A stretch of 64,000 bases of DNA from Gerris lacustris (lineage: Eukaryota; Arthropoda; Insecta; Hemiptera; Gerridae). Below are positions 1 through 12,097 of this stretch, in pieces (within the stretch, counting starts at the first letter, position 1; each line of letters opens with the position of its first letter). The stretch spans positions 24,888,187 to 24,952,186 of the forward strand of contig OX578284.1 of the NCBI GenBank assembly GCA_951217055.1, read 5' to 3'. The position numbers and the translations under genes were made by a program. The notes below the pieces were generated by a model that saw only the letters and a program-made list of their open reading frames with translations, was not told the DNA's origin and made no database searches.

Positions 1-62
1 AAACAAACTCCGTAAAATAGATTAGAGAATAGGTGTTTTATAATTCTACCAAAATTTAAATA

Positions 63-1573
63 CAGTAGTCGCCGCTTAATGTGATCACGGTTAATGTTAT
101 CAACCGCTTAGTGTGATCAAAATAGCTTGGAACGGGCCCACCCAATACCAATGCATTAGAAATTATCCGTTTATTGTTATCAGTATTTCGTTTATTGTGA
201 TCGTCGAGAGTCGAGATCGTTGAATTTTTTTATTTCATTTTCGGAGAAACGACTAGAGCTGCGGCAAACCGAGAAGAGTTTTGTCTTTAAAACCCAGAAT
301 TTCAGAAAGTATACCTCAAACCACATTTCCCTTCCCCTCTATTACTTCATAGAACATCTAAACATCCATTTCTCCCCCTATTTCTACGACATTTCACTTA
401 TACAGAGCTCGAGCTTAGTGAGTTTTTTGTCTTTCAATGTTTCTTACTCTTTTGTCAAATTAACATTAAGTTCGAAGTCGATTAGTTTTGTTTTATAAAA
501 AGAGTCAGACGAAGAATGAGTGTTTCAAAACGTCGTGATCTCACCTCGTCAAAGAAGTTTGACATCGTAAGATCGAACGATCGTCTTTCGACCGAGATGT
601 TGTTTTTCTTCCGGCCAATATCAACTCATTAATCCAGCCAAGTGACCAGGCAGGGTATCATCTGTACTCTGTACCTTTAAAGGCCTTTACAGGAATCAGA
701 TGAGAAAAACCGTACTCTCTGCGATCGACGAAGGCCTTGAAACTGGTACTGACTCTACGGGCTCATGAAATTGCCAAAAAAATCAATGTTTTGGAAGCTT
801 TGCATTTGGTTTGGGTCGAGGTGAGCGATCAAACAATACGAAATTGTTATAGACATATGGTGGGTTTATTCAGGCAGAATTAGAAGAGGTACCGATTGAA
901 AAACCCTGTGGCCTTGAGAATAAAAAATATGAAGAGTGGATGGCGACAGTGAGGTTCAAACTGATGAGAAAATTACTGAAGACTCTATTTGTGCCAAAGT
1001 ATTACAAGATAAGGAAGACAGAGAAAAAGATAGAGAGGATGATGATAATAAAGATTGTGTTTGGTGTGATGATGAACCAAATGTCAGACCTCCTTCTAAC
1101 AGAGAGATGCTCGATGCCCTGGAAGTTTTAAGAAGAGGTATTCAATTCCGTGACGAGGACTTTCAACAACACTATCAATACGAACGTTTTGTATTTGACA
1201 TAATAAAAAAATCTCAAGTTCAATCATCAATTGAACATTATTTCCAAAGTAGATAGGAATTTTTGACTTATAACTAGTACTCGTATGTAGTAATATATTT
1301 ATGTGTATTACATAGTTATGTCCCTAAAACAACTTTAAGTTAAATTTTATGTAAAATATGTATAGTGTCATTTCAATTATTTGTTTATTTTCTAATGTGT
1401 AGATCACATGTGTTTTATGTGTACGTAATAAACACCGTTATTTTCCTATTTTTAAAATTTTTTTTTTTTTAGTTTTACTCTCTCCAGTAGTGCCTTTTGC
1501 TTATTATTATCAGTCGGTTAATGTGATCACTAGGCCTTGGTCCCAAAGTGATCACATTAAGCGGCGACTACTG
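63..1573 (+). mobile_element. Pogo/Tigger-like DNA transposon, internally deleted
   Basis: A 26-bp perfect terminal inverted repeat, beginning CAGTAGTCGCCGCTTAATG at 63 and mirrored at 1548-1573, is flanked on both sides by the dinucleotide TA (61-62 and 1574-1575), the target duplication of the Tc1/mariner/pogo superfamily. Sub-terminal copies of TTAATGTGATCAC-like sequence lie just inside both ends (about 90-120 and 1510-1530). At 1.5 kb it is shorter than an autonomous Tigger element. The interior holds only pieces of a transposase (see 516-1256), so it is non-autonomous. Seen directly: repeats, TA flanks and transposase pieces. Family placement rests on known pogo/Tigger features. Confidence 0.9.
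516..1256 (+). pseudogene. Tigger/pogo transposase remnant (three pieces)
   Basis: Reading from ATG 516 gives a short N terminus (MSVSKRRDLTSSKKFDIVRS) resembling the CENP-B-type DNA-binding helix of pogo transposases, ending at a stop near 631. Around 765-880 a second frame reads KKINVLEALHLVWVEVSDQT followed by IRNCYRHMVGLF, which matches the region after the DDE catalytic core where Tigger proteins read roughly 'vl.Al..aW..vs..tI.nCf'. A third open frame, 936-1256 (106 codons), is acidic and ends in SSIEHYF, like the usual Tigger C-terminal tail. The HTH remainder and most of the DDE domain are deleted and the pieces lie in different frames, so no active enzyme is encoded. Family assignment is by recognition, not search. 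Confidence 0.75.
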
Positions 1574-1576
1574 TAA

Positions 1577-2165
1577 TCATAATCCGTGGCATCAGACCTT
1601 TCACAGCTTGGAATTGCCAAAAAAGTAAGGCCTATATAATTAACCACCAAATTTCTAGAAACTAATGAGTTTCTAAAAATATTCTTAACAGGAAAATCCT
1701 AGTGTATAGCTCATTTGCAGAGAGCTGGCAAATTATAAGTTCTACTCTGCAGCTAGCATATTTCATAGCAAAAAAAACACACTTAAGCAACCATAGATAA
1801 TGGGTATGTCTCGAGTAGGGTTAATGGGTATGTCTCATTCACAAAGCACAATGGTTGGAAAGGCACAAATAGTCGAGAAGTGGTCTTTACAAAGGCAAAG
1901 ATACTCAAAGAATTAGCTGCTGTATCTTGGAGCCCATTATATTAAGACCATATATTAAGCCATATATGAAGAGCTGTACATTCAGAAGTATGGAGCAACA
2001 TTGATGATTGTAGTGTAGTGAGGGAACAGGACGTAAGATATTAGTAAAAACGTTGTTTTCTCTATTTTAAACGTTTAGGTCCGCTTTAATAAATTTAGCG
2101 ATCTTTAACACTTAATAGTGGTGTAGGTGTTTGTTTTACTATAAAATAAATTATTAATAAAAGTT
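1577..2165. other. No gene seen
   Basis: AT-rich sequence without a supportable exon. It lies left of the last GSS exon found here and probably belongs to a GSS intron. Two short direct copies of TAATGGGTATGTCTC occur near 1800 and 1823. Confidence 0.4.
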
Positions 2166-2169
2166 GTTT

Positions 2170-2395
2170 GTCTAATTAAATAGATGAAGTTAAAAAAATT
2201 TGCCCATCCTAAAATTCCAATTTTACATTTGAAGCTTACATTTGAGCGAGCGTAGCGTGCTAACGCTTGGGCGGATAACGTTATCCACCGAACTTGTCCT
2301 GGGCCTTGGTAAAATGAACATGTGTACCAAATTTTATCTAAATTGGTCATGATTTACTCAAGTTGATTTTGTGACAGTCGGTTATTTTCGGATTC
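2170..2395 (-). repeat. Dispersed repeat family R1, copy 1
   Basis: Read on the minus strand this contains the block 'CTTGAGTAAA...GACC.ATTT...GAAATTT' followed by 'AACGTTATCCGCCCAAGCG' and 'CGCTCGC...AAGCTTC'. The same order of motifs occurs on the plus strand at 49740-50110 and 58000-58330. Copies have diverged by substitutions and small gaps. No coding potential or terminal repeats were found, so the class is unknown. Confidence 0.7.
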
Positions 2396-2975
2396 ACTCC
2401 CCGGCCCCAGATGCTGTAACTTGCCATAAGGAACTTCGTTCCAAAAATATGAATAATAGTTGAGTATTAAAAAGTGACAAACCAAACAACGGTGACGTAG
2501 TTAAATAAATATAGTTCTGTTAATATAAATGGGGGACAGGTTTGGTCAACATTTAGCTGATTTGAGAAGTAGATGAGTTTGTTACGTTACAGTTACAGTT
2601 TAATACACCCTAAACGACAACTACAAATTTATATTAATATAGAATAGGGACAATAAGAAAAGGAAAAGTTAGGTCATTAAGTGCAACTTTAATGCATGAA
2701 AATTGTGTAGAAATCCGCAGTGAGCGTGTTAAATAATGGAATTAATTAATAAACTTGGACAAGACTAATTATTAATTGAAAAAAAAATTAAGTAAATAGT
2801 AAAGTAAAAATTAAATATGTCAAGCAAGCAAATAATAGTAATTAAAAAAAAAAATTATGATTAGAAATGTCACTAAATAAATCAATTTCAACAAATAGAG
2901 GAAAATATGTGCCTTTAAAGCTTATTTAATTTTGAGATTTGTTTTAAAAAATAAAAATTTGTTTCTTTGACATAC

Positions 2976-3103
2976 CGATGAAGATCAGATATAACTTTAG
3001 AAAAAGAAGCGAATGAACAAGCAATTGTGTTCATTTCAACTTGTTTAAGCTGTCCGTCACTATGTGGTAGATAATCAGACCTTAATATCCCAAGAGTTCT
3101 TGA
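2976..3103 (-). CDS. GSS: Glutathione synthetase, coding exon 4
   Basis: This 128-bp exon starts in phase 0 after a TTTTATTACAG acceptor and ends two bases into a codon before a GTATG donor. It encodes SRTLGILRSDYLPHSDGQLK, then QVEMNTIACSFASFSKVISD and LHR. The RSDY block and the E-x-N-T-I block are hallmarks of eukaryotic glutathione synthetase, the ATP-grasp enzyme joining gamma-glutamylcysteine and glycine in the cytosol. In the human enzyme the E and N of this block coordinate metal/ATP and the following serines contact substrate. Here the usual I-[SA]-x-S-F-G-G reads IACSFAS, so the first serine and the glycine pair differ. It joins exon 3 without frameshift. The remaining exons, with the ATP-binding core, must lie beyond the left edge. 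Confidence 0.88.
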
Positions 3104-6100
3104 CTGTAATAAAAGACAAAATCACATGAACCGAAAAAAAAAATATATATATATATAAAGACATATCAACAGGGTGAAAAAACACACAATTATAATCCCG
3201 AACAATTAAATCACGTTCACATTAACAAAAATTAAAATCGTGTGACATATAATCATTGAAGAAACCCAAAAACTCTAAAATTAAAAGTTATTTTTTCTAA
3301 AAACCCAAAATTTGGAATCCACAAATGGGAATGTGAATAAAATGTAATTTGTACGAAAATTTGAAGTTATTATTCATTAATTAAAATAAATTTGGTTATA
3401 AATAAATAGATTGAATTGGAAAATTAAAATTAAAGTTATTAAAAAAAAAAGAAGAAATATTAGTTGTTAATAGAATAAAATATTACATTCCATCCTCAAG
3501 TGTTTTGGGTACATTTTTTAAAAATATTTATGAATGAATTTCATCTTCAGTGTTTGTAAATAAAAACTTGATGTTTTTATTTAAGCAATTAAATTTATTT
3601 ATTTTTATTAATTAAAAATTATTTTTTATTAATTATAATTTTATTACTTTTTTTATAATAATAATATAATAATTAAAAATCCAGTGAAGAATGTATTAAA
3701 GGATTGAAGTCAGCATTTTGATTCTTCTACTTAGCATCTTAAGAGAATGTTAAGAGTCATCATGTAAACTAAAAGAAGCAACAAATTATAGGGTCTGAAA
3801 TGGAGAAGATATGGAGCAGTGGTTTCGTACGTTTTCCTAGACTCTCATAAAAGATTAAATAAATTGTAAACACTCTTTAAAAATATTTGCCAATCTTCTA
3901 CACCAAAACGTAAAAGAGAACACAAGTCAGTAAAAACTAATGTCTCACATCATAAACATAATGTGGAAAATCTTAGGCATGTTTTTTGCAGAGAATATTG
4001 AAAGGAATACTTTAATTTAGCACTCTAGGTTTAGGATTATGTCTAGGATTGCTGATAACATTTGCAACTTAGAGAGGAGACAAGCATAAAGCTGGGTTCC
4101 CATTGTTTTTGACGAGCTTGACTCAAAGTGTGTTATATCTCGAGTCATGGGAACAAGCTCTGCTCAATATGGCTCATGGTGGCATCAACTTTCTCATTAA
4201 GGATTTGATAGTCCACTAGTCTACGAGCATGAGCGGCATGAAAGGCTTGCCAAGTAATGCCAAGTCAGTTGCATTCCAGCTTTAGTCAGATACTGAAAGA
4301 AAAATAAGTAACTAGATAACTGAATTATGAGGAATCAAGTGCTCAATTGAGCAAGACGTGTAAGTAAACAAGACAAATCTAAACTATAGGACATTAGGCA
4401 ATGAAGAACATCTCTGCTTTTGTCTCCTAATGGAGCAGTCCTTAAAATAATAACAAGATTGCTGGTACAACCTTCAACCAAAAAGACGATTTCATAAGTA
4501 GTTAAAATTTAAGTTACTGGTTAGGTGTTGCCTTAAGTTTGCGTAATTTCACCAAAGCAAAATGCTTACTGAAGAAGGATCAAATTGTTGATCTTCAAAC
4601 ATTTTAATTCAAATTCTTCACTGGAAAAATACACAATTATTTAAATAATCTATTAGCAGAAGCATAGATTTATAAATAACATCAAATGTTCATTTATTTT
4701 TTAACAAATCCACAACAAACATACTGCCAGAAATATTTAAAGAAGATAAATTCAATTTAAAACATCTACAGAATAAATAACAACAAAAGAAAAAAAAGAA
4801 GAGCACTTAAGAACAAAAATCATCACAATGTTAAGACAAGACCAAAAATTAAGTCATATTAAAAAAAAAAAAATCACATCCATCCCAAAAAAGACAAGTT
4901 AAAAAAAATGCATGAAACAAATACAATGTTAGATTCCAAGCTTTCTATAAACAATCACAATCAAATTAAAATCTTTTAAGTGTTACTACCAAAAAGAAAG
5001 TTCTTGGAAGGAAAATAAATAATGTTTAATGTCGAACCTATGTATGGCGCCCGATGAAGGTCCTAACCAACCGAAACCAGCAGACATTGTGTTATATTCT
5101 ACTTGTTTCAAAATACCTTCACCGTTAAGCATTAGGTCGTTCCTCATTATGCACAAAGTTGCAGACTAGAATATCATATTAATTTTTCAGTAAGCACAAA
5201 CTCTTATTGACGCACAAAAAGAGTTATAGATTATTTTGGGGAGCAAATCTAAAACTGATTCTGATATTGGTAATTGTTTTGTTTTTGGCTTATAGATAAT
5301 CTAGTCATAGATTCCCATAGAATAGTTCTACTGTTAAAATTTACCATATGCAATCAATCTTAAGATTTTTTTTTGCAATAACATTACAAAATAAGCCAAA
5401 TCAGTTACAATTTTGATAGAGGATGTACCACAATAAAGATCTTCGTAAAATTGATTCCCCTCAATTTTTAGAAACATTTTTGCTTTTCTATATACAATCT
5501 ATTATAGGGAGAAAGTATTAATACGAGGGGAACATTTTATTTTTAAGGATTACAAGTTTTTATATCCCTAGAGTCCAAAAAAGTTGTTTTTTCTAATTGT
5601 ATTTCTATCACACGAGGACCTTAAATTATTAAAACTATTTATCGAATTTGGATTATAAAATATTTATTCAGGATACATAAATATTTATTAAAGAAAATGA
5701 ATTGACAAGTACAATAAACAGAATCAATTTCAGAAATAAGCTTGGGGACCCTTAATAAGAATGAGCTTAATAAAAAATTAAAACAAAAAAATAAACAACA
5801 AAAGAATACAAGAATATGGAATTACAATATGGTAGTATTATAATTTATACCAATCATAATGGGACCATTAGTAATTGATACTAAAGATTATTAATAATAA
5901 TTTTATCATAATGAGATTATGATAATAATAATCAGTATTCAAATTTAGAATTTATGTAAGTCTACTCTACTACACGTAAAATAAATATCCATCTAAAAAG
6001 AACTTTATAAAATTTATTTTTTTGTTAAATATTATGGTATGATTAAGAATTAAAACAAAATTAAAAAACGAATACCGCTAGTAATTAATTGCAGTAGCCA

Positions 6101-6339
6101 AAAATGGGTCTGCAGTAAATCTTTTCTATTACATATTCTATTGTTATTAGATTCTATGGGTCTATCAAAGTTCGTAGGCTTCCTTCGGTTGGAAATAATA
6201 TTAAGTTTAGGTCTTCTGTTGGCAACCACATCTAGCAGTGTGTGTCCCGCAGTTTCATTCCTAATACTAAAAGGATAATAAAACTGTAGATTTGTACAAA
6301 AAACAAACAAAACCACAGACACTCTTCTTCATACATATA
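3104..6339. other. GSS intron 3, left part; no gene seen
   Basis: Very AT-rich (long A and T runs, TA(n) at about 3145-3160). No exon, RNA gene or clear element was recognised. A 90-codon minus-strand open frame (6322-6050) has no recognised similarity and is not supported as a gene. Confidence 0.45.
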
Positions 6340-6749
6340 CAATAAGACCCTATTAATCCGGACGAATTCAGGCAGAGAGTCGTCCGGATTAGTGAGGATA
6401 AAAAAAAAAAAAAGGTTTAATACACTTTAAAAAAAAATTGTACATAGATACTGCATTTGTATTAACATATATAAATGGATAAATTAAATGTACAGCATTA
6501 ACGTGATGTGTAATTACATATGAGGATGAATGTACATAATATGTACATTCCTATCAGTTTCCAACATGTTGCTAGACTGAACACACTTTTTAAATTTACA
6601 TTTTTCAGTGCATTAAACAAGTTGTTATTGTGTACATAGTCAGTGAGAAAATTCGTAAGTGATTTGCGATATAAATTTCATTGTTACAGGCTTTTCAGTC
6701 ACCGTACAGTTCAGGAATACTGCATGTCCAGATAAACAGGGTCCTACTA
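6340..6749. mobile_element. Pogo-like MITE
   Basis: Imperfect terminal repeats (CAATAAGACCCTATTAATCC at the left; mirrored GGATAAACAGGGTCCTACT-type end at the right; about 18 of 23 positions agree) lie between TA dinucleotides at 6338-6339 and 6750-6751. A second CCGGATTAGTGAG block lies just inside the left end. The terminal motif (GACCCTGTTTATCCGGAC) is like the neighbouring element at 7037. No coding capacity in 410 bp. Confidence 0.65.
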
Positions 6750-7036
6750 TATATGTTGATGAGTAAGTTTCACAGATATCAGCCCATAAAATCTAAGAGT
6801 GGTCCCTCATAATAAAATAATTTAAAATAACAATATCAATCAAGAATAAAAATTGTGAGTTTAAAGACAATAAAATAGACTAATAGACAAATGTTATTTT
6901 AGCTGTAGTAGTTGATAAATGATCAAATGTATGATTTATACTAGAATTTTCAAAAATACTAAAATAATTAAACGAATAAATGTTATTAACAATAATAAAA
7001 TACCAAGAAAAAATTAATAACACAAAAATGTAAATA

Positions 7037-7833
7037 CAGTAGAGTCTCGCTTATCCGGACCCCGCTAGTCCGGACATCTGTTTAATCCGGACGGGCCAAA
7101 AACTATGTACAAATTGGAACCAGGGCCTGTTCAGATTTATGAATAATTAAGATAATCGGAGTTTCTACTTTTATTGTCTATTAAAAATGTATAAAATTGT
7201 TCCTAGTATAGTTTACAGGTGTATATTCCAACGTTCTAACACGAGGAATACCCGGTATTTTTGTTAAAAACAGATTTAGAATAATTAGGAATAAGTAAGA
7301 ACATCGATAAATCTGTTTCGGTTCCATAGAAATATAAGGAGCGGAAGATATAAAGGTAGTGTATTCCAATAAATACAGTTTTATGTGACTGAGATGGGGA
7401 GAGGGTTTTGAAACATATAGCGGCGGCTCAACCCCGTTCCAAGAAATTTGGCCAAGCCGCCAATGTCTAATGTCTCAACTTTTTGTGAAATGATTATCGT
7501 TCCTCGAATTTCATATCGGAACACAGGAAGTTCTTCTCAGGAAGTCCCTTCTATACCTGCTACCTGCGTAATAGATTGTCGTTTTATTTTAATTCATTTG
7601 ATATTCGGACTGGTGACAGAACAGCTCTTAACTTAAATAGTGGACCTACAATGTACAAGCATGTTTTAGAGACTAATAAAAGTAATTTTTACGATAAAAA
7701 CATTGATTTTAATTGTTTTAACCTGCTAAAACTTGTTTTATAGACATTTTAAAACTGATTCCGTTTAATCCGGACTTTCGGTAATCCGGACTGGGTCCGG
7801 TCCTGTCAAACCCGGATTAGCGAGACTCTACTG
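7037..7833. mobile_element. Pogo-like non-autonomous transposon
   Basis: The ends CAGTAGAGTCTCGCTTATCC and GGATTAGCGAGACTCTACTG are inverted repeats of about 22 bp flanked by TA (7035-7036, 7834-7835). Inside each end are further 'TCCGGAC' blocks, the typical sub-terminal transposase sites of insect pogo elements. At 797 bp it cannot encode a full transposase. The small open frames inside show no recognisable domain. Confidence 0.85.
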
Positions 7834-8426
7834 TATGTTGTTATAAACACATTAAGACAGCAATAATTAAAAAAAAAGTATTTAAACGTACAAAATGTTA
7901 ATTAATACATCAAAATTTAAAAAAAGAAGGGAAAAGCTACAAGCAAAATGATTCAAAATAAATTTTTGTTTAAAACGTTAACACAAAAGCAAATGTTGAA
8001 TAGTAAGGTGTAATTACGCAGAAATTATTAACACAATTAAGTAAAAACTAGCGTTAATAATAATATTATATTTAATGTTTTAATTAATGTTTTAATTTAA
8101 GTCAATAACATAAATTTAAGATTAAAACAAGTAATTAGAAATATTAGAACTAATTGTAATTACTATTATGTTTTTTAGATTATAAAAATTGACTGAAGAT
8201 GATTTCCTACAAGAGTCAAAACATTTTATCATGAAATAAATTTCTGGGTAATTATTTCACCTTACCATCTATAAATTGCATTGCTTATATATAGAATTTT
8301 AAGTGTCTATTATAACTTTAAGAACTAGAAAAAGTAAAATTTATTAAGTAATAAAATAATTGTTAATCTACATTAAAAAAGGTAATCTAACATTAAATTA
8401 ACTTGATGTTAGGCTTCATAAACTCG
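7834..8426. other. AT-rich GSS intron sequence, no gene seen
   Basis: Mostly A and T homopolymer-rich sequence. No exon, repeat unit or RNA gene could be supported. Confidence 0.4.
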
Positions 8427-8819
8427 TAATAAGTAGCTTGGTTTTCCAGTGAAATCCGTGACACGAAGAGGTCGAAGTCCAAAGTTTTGGTTCCACTACT
8501 GGAAGCATCTTCAGGGTGTGGTGCGTCGTGATGTACTTGCAGCAACAACAAGACATACTGACGAATGGAGTGAAGGACAGGGAAATGACTGGTTATACCA
8601 CCAGGGAACCTATGTTCCAGAAAGCTAGTATAAGTACACCGTCCTTCACTCCAGTTATCAGAATGTTGTTGCTTCTTGTAAACATCACGATACTCCACAA
8701 CCCTGAAGATGACTCCAGTAGTGGAAGCGAAACATCGGACTTAAACCCCTTCGTGACAAAGATTTCACAAAGGAAAATCCGTGATCACGATTTCATCGGA
8801 AAACCAAGCTATTTATTAA
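8427..8819. mobile_element. Foldback element F1, copy 1
   Basis: The ends TAATAAGTAGCTTGGTTTTC and GAAAACCAAGCTATTTATTA are inverted copies, and the similarity continues inward through 'CCGTGACACGAAG' and 'GTGGAAGCGAAAC'-type blocks for over 100 bp. A second copy lies at 38094-38409. Each arm, read toward its own outer end, contains CTGAAGA followed by a short hairpin (e.g. CC-AGTAGT-GG) and GAAAC or a variant, resembling a hammerhead-ribozyme core (see findings). Open frames across the element on both strands give near-identical proteins only because the arms mirror each other. No transposase was seen. Confidence 0.75.
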
Positions 8820-9107
8820 CACTAAATTTCCTTTCTATATGGGAGGATGAGATTCAGGAGAGACACTCACGTAGCCTGGGGAAGATGCTTGATAAGACAA
8901 ATCTCAAAATGTATTGGTTTTATTATTCAAACAACTGCCTTTAAAAAAAATACATACATACTCCTCAACAATTTAAAGTAGAATTTTCTAAAAGTTCATA
9001 CTTTTAATAGTTTGACAATTTACCCTACATCTTATGATAATTTAGGTAAAAATATGAAGATAAACCCAAAATAAAATGCCTTCCTATTATGCCTTAGTTA
9101 TGTTCTA

Positions 9108-9836
9108 CAGTGGTTCCCAAACTGGTATCACAAGTAGTACACGGGATTGTGTCCAGTGGTACTCGCTGCATAAATATATGGGGTTGTTAGGAGTGAATTC
9201 ATCCCTTATATACCTCAAAACCAAGAATAGAAACAGACTGTCCTGCATTGAGAATGATTTGCCTTTAAAACTCAGCCCCATCATGCCAGACATTGTTAGT
9301 TTGAGCCAATTATTGACAGCACATCCATCCAATTAACCTGCCTAACCACATTGTTTATTCGGACGTATTCTTTCATTATGTTATTTATGATTTTTTTTTT
9401 TTTTTTTTAATACAATTTTTGTTAATATTCTATGTTTATTCGTGTTATTTTATGATCTAAATTGATGTTCTTTCATGACCTTTTTTTTAAAAAATACAAT
9501 TTTTACTTAGTCCATTTTAATTTAACAATCATCCCTAAACACCTACTCTCTATCCAGGGGATTGAAGGTAAAAAAATAAACATTCATACAGTACTCTGGT
9601 CTGGTAAATCTTAAATTTAAAAACTTATTGCATTAAAAAAATGTGATATGCCTACCCTTTTTGTATTAAAGAATAGCCCTATTTTTTTATTTGAAACCTC
9701 TAAAACTCAAAATTTATTCCCGGACCCCCTTTCTTCTGTAAAAACGCCCTGGTTGGTCCTGTATAAAAATCAGTGGTAGATGAAAAAGTCAAGGCATATT
9801 TAGTGGTACGCCACCAAAAAAGTTTGGGAACACCTG
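9108..9836 (+). mobile_element. hAT element remnant
   Basis: The left end CAGTGGTTCCCAAACTGG and the right end AGTTTGGGAACACCTG form the typical short hAT inverted repeat. The flanks share TTCTA but a clean 8-bp duplication is not visible. The left half carries the last part of a hAT transposase (9190-9336); the rest looks like a 3' untranslated region with long T runs. At 0.73 kb the element lacks most of the transposase gene. Confidence 0.7.
9190..9336 (+). pseudogene. hAT transposase C-terminal fragment
   Basis: The frame ending at 9336 reads GVNSSLIYLKTKNRNRLSCI, then ENDLPLKLSPIMPDI and ends in AHPSN. This matches the C-terminal dimerisation tail of the ZBED5/SCAND3-like hAT group (pattern K.RNRL...DL..aLs...P.I..L......HPS). 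Only about 45 residues remain; upstream codons in the same frame are not recognisable. It is an eroded transposon piece, not a host gene. Confidence 0.65.
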
Positions 9837-9844
9837 TTCTATAG

Positions 9845-10290
9845 GATTAAAATCTAGTCTTCGAGCAGGTCAGTCTGTTGCCAGGACCTGTTTCAACCTA
9901 TTGAAGATTTCTTTTTAGAAATAAGAGAGTTGATGGAGGTCATCTTTGACCTTTATCTTGAAGATTGTTTTACAATTTGGGTTAGGTAGGGACAATATTG
10001 TGCAGGAGCACAAAATTCTAACCAACATAATGCGCAAAGGAAATAAAATGTTTTAGAGAGAGTACCTGTTATGTACCTGTGACCTGTCAGGAATCCTTCA
10101 GTTACAATGGTTAACTCTAGTATACGTTGTCAAAGAAATATGCCTCCCAAAACCATCAAAACTTTTACTTTTTAAAATATTGCATTGCCCATATAGCTAG
10201 CTCGCAAGGTTTCAAACACACCTTAATCCAACCAATTGAACTCCTCTGGTAAAATCTAGACTCATCCTCAAAGATAACATTAACTAACAG
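9845..10290 (-). pseudogene. Tc1-like transposase remnant
   Basis: On the minus strand, scattered over several frames, one can read FEDESRFYQRSSIGWIKVCL (the F-x-DES-R-F block around the second catalytic aspartate of Tc1 transposases), then ISLTTYTR with a VTEGFLTGH-like segment, and then FAHYVGQNFVLLHN close to the third catalytic block. At least two frameshifts and in-frame stops interrupt it. It lies in GSS intron 3. Terminal repeats were not found, so the element is truncated. Family recognition comes from the order of these blocks. Confidence 0.6.
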
Positions 10291-10839
10291 GTCTCTTAGC
10301 TGGATTACCTATTATTTCATTTGAAATAGGGTATAAGTTAATTGTGTTGAGCTGTTTATATTTCTCAAAAATTCAAAATTGTAATTTTCTTAAAGAATAT
10401 ATTATCCTTAAGCCTAAAGCGTATGAAAATGAATATGAAAAAGGTAAGGAAATAAGATTTTGTTATTTGATAATGAAATGTGGTTAAGAAATATGAATAT
10501 AATAAAAGTAAGTGTACTTTTATAATGAAAATAAAACTTACACACTAGAAATATCAGGTCCCTGGTAACTTATTGGTATAAGTGCATTCATGGTATCCAG
10601 GTGCTTAAGGTTTAATTCACAACTTATGTAGGGGACCCATGTTTAGTGTTTACCCTGCATCATGACATAAATGGGTAGCTACAACGTGAAATGGAATCTA
10701 CCCTGTTAGGTCTTCTTACTATATAGTTTACAAAGCTGTTGAAACAAGTGAGGGTCTTTCCTGCATCTCAAGCACAGTGACTACATTAATTCAATTTAAT
10801 TAAGTCCCATTTAACAATATATTAAACATAAAAAATTAC

Positions 10840-10915
10840 CTGATTAAAACCTTCTTTCCGAACCGTATCATAAATTTCATATAATTTTCCTGTGAATTCA
10901 TCAGCTTGAATAGTG
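10840..10915 (-). CDS. GSS: Glutathione synthetase, coding exon 3
   Basis: A 76-bp exon between a TTTTTTTCAG acceptor and a CAG|GTAATT donor. Its first base completes the codon split after exon 2 (AG|C, serine). It encodes STIQADEFTGKLYEIYDTVR followed by KEGFNQ, matching the conserved 'sTI..DdFT..LfeIy..v..eG..Q' stretch of eukaryotic GSS. It ends in phase 0, exactly what exon 4 needs. It is separated from exon 4 by a 7.7-kb intron full of transposon debris. Confidence 0.88.
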
Positions 10916-11535
10916 CTGAAAAAAAAGAGAAATAAAATAAATCAATATTAATACTTATTTTAAAGTAATGTAGTAATGATTTTTTATTTTCTTATCGATT
11001 ATTAGAATAAGATATAATAATTTTTTTTTTTTTACAAAATCTTCTACCAGAATAAGAGAATTTGTTCTCTTATAAATGGTAAATAAATAGTTGATGAAAA
11101 TTCCATCTTTTAGGTAGAAGATTTTGTATAAACCTTTCCATTTCCTAAAAGACAATAGATAATAATTAAAGATCCTTTAAGAGGTACAATAAGGCCTAGC
11201 GCCCATTTATTATAATCTCAGTGATAGAATAGTATGGTTGCCCGTTAGTTGCTGGAGGCAACTAATTAGTTGCCGGTGGACGGCTGCATAATCATTTTTC
11301 CCTTTCTAGAATTCAGTTCCGTTTTCACGACAATCAAAACAACAGAACTGTTTAAATAGCCTGAGATAAGAAAAGGGATATTTTATTGCCCATAATCATG
11401 CATGAGGGCGACTAAAAAATCACCAGTGCGCAGGGCTCTATCTGAGGTACCATTTTCTACTTTCACAGGCGATAGTTGTGTTGCCCAAGACATAGAACAA
11501 GTTGACATTTTTTAATTGCCTTCACTAAAAAGTTG

Positions 11536-12097
11536 CTAGAGGTCGACCAAGAAGTCATGGAAATGAGAGGAGTGAGCTAGTGTCCTTATGTACAGTCAGT
11601 TTTTGATATAATAGACCACGGTTGAAAAACACAGCGTTGTTCTTCTGTTATTAATAATTTTATTTTTGATAACTTCTATATTTTTTGCAACAGGCAACAC
11701 TGTACCTGATAAGAAATCACTAATAATATACGATAATATCTTTATATTATTATTTATTGATTATTCATAATATATTCTTTAAATCTAAATCGATATTCTT
11801 TTTCCTTAATCTATTTGTTTTCTTCCTCTTTATTTCTGTGTTTGATTTGGATTTAGAACAGTTGTGACTATAGTTCGTGCTGTATAAAAACAAACAAAAC
11901 AGGAAACCTAACAGATTGGAAACCTTCCTGTTGTTATTAGTGAGATTTGACATAACTGGGCATGTCATACAAACTAGGAATGGTTATTGTCTTAGCACCC
12001 GACTGTACTGACTTCGGCACTACTCGGAAGTTCCGATTTTAAACGAAGTTAAGCTTTCCGTTTCTCCCGTGTTCATGACTTCTTGGTCGACCTCTAG
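11536..12097. repeat. 24-bp perfect inverted repeat, possible MITE
   Basis: CTAGAGGTCGACCAAGAAGT continuing to CATG at 11536-11559 is exactly mirrored at 12074-12097. The 514 bp between are AT-rich and non-coding. Weaker mirrored words (AACAACAGAA type) lie near 11637 and 12184. No target duplication could be defined. Located in GSS intron 2. Confidence 0.55.

Noticed and set aside
6050..6322. 90-codon minus-strand ORF next to a pogo-like MITE
   Set aside because: No recognised domain, atypical low-complexity composition, no splice or start support.
8393..8944. Overlapping open frames on both strands giving similar proteins (PEDxSSSG...NPFVT type)
   Set aside because: The similarity between strands is produced by the foldback structure. 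There is no catalytic motif and the second copy at 38.1 kb does not keep the frame.
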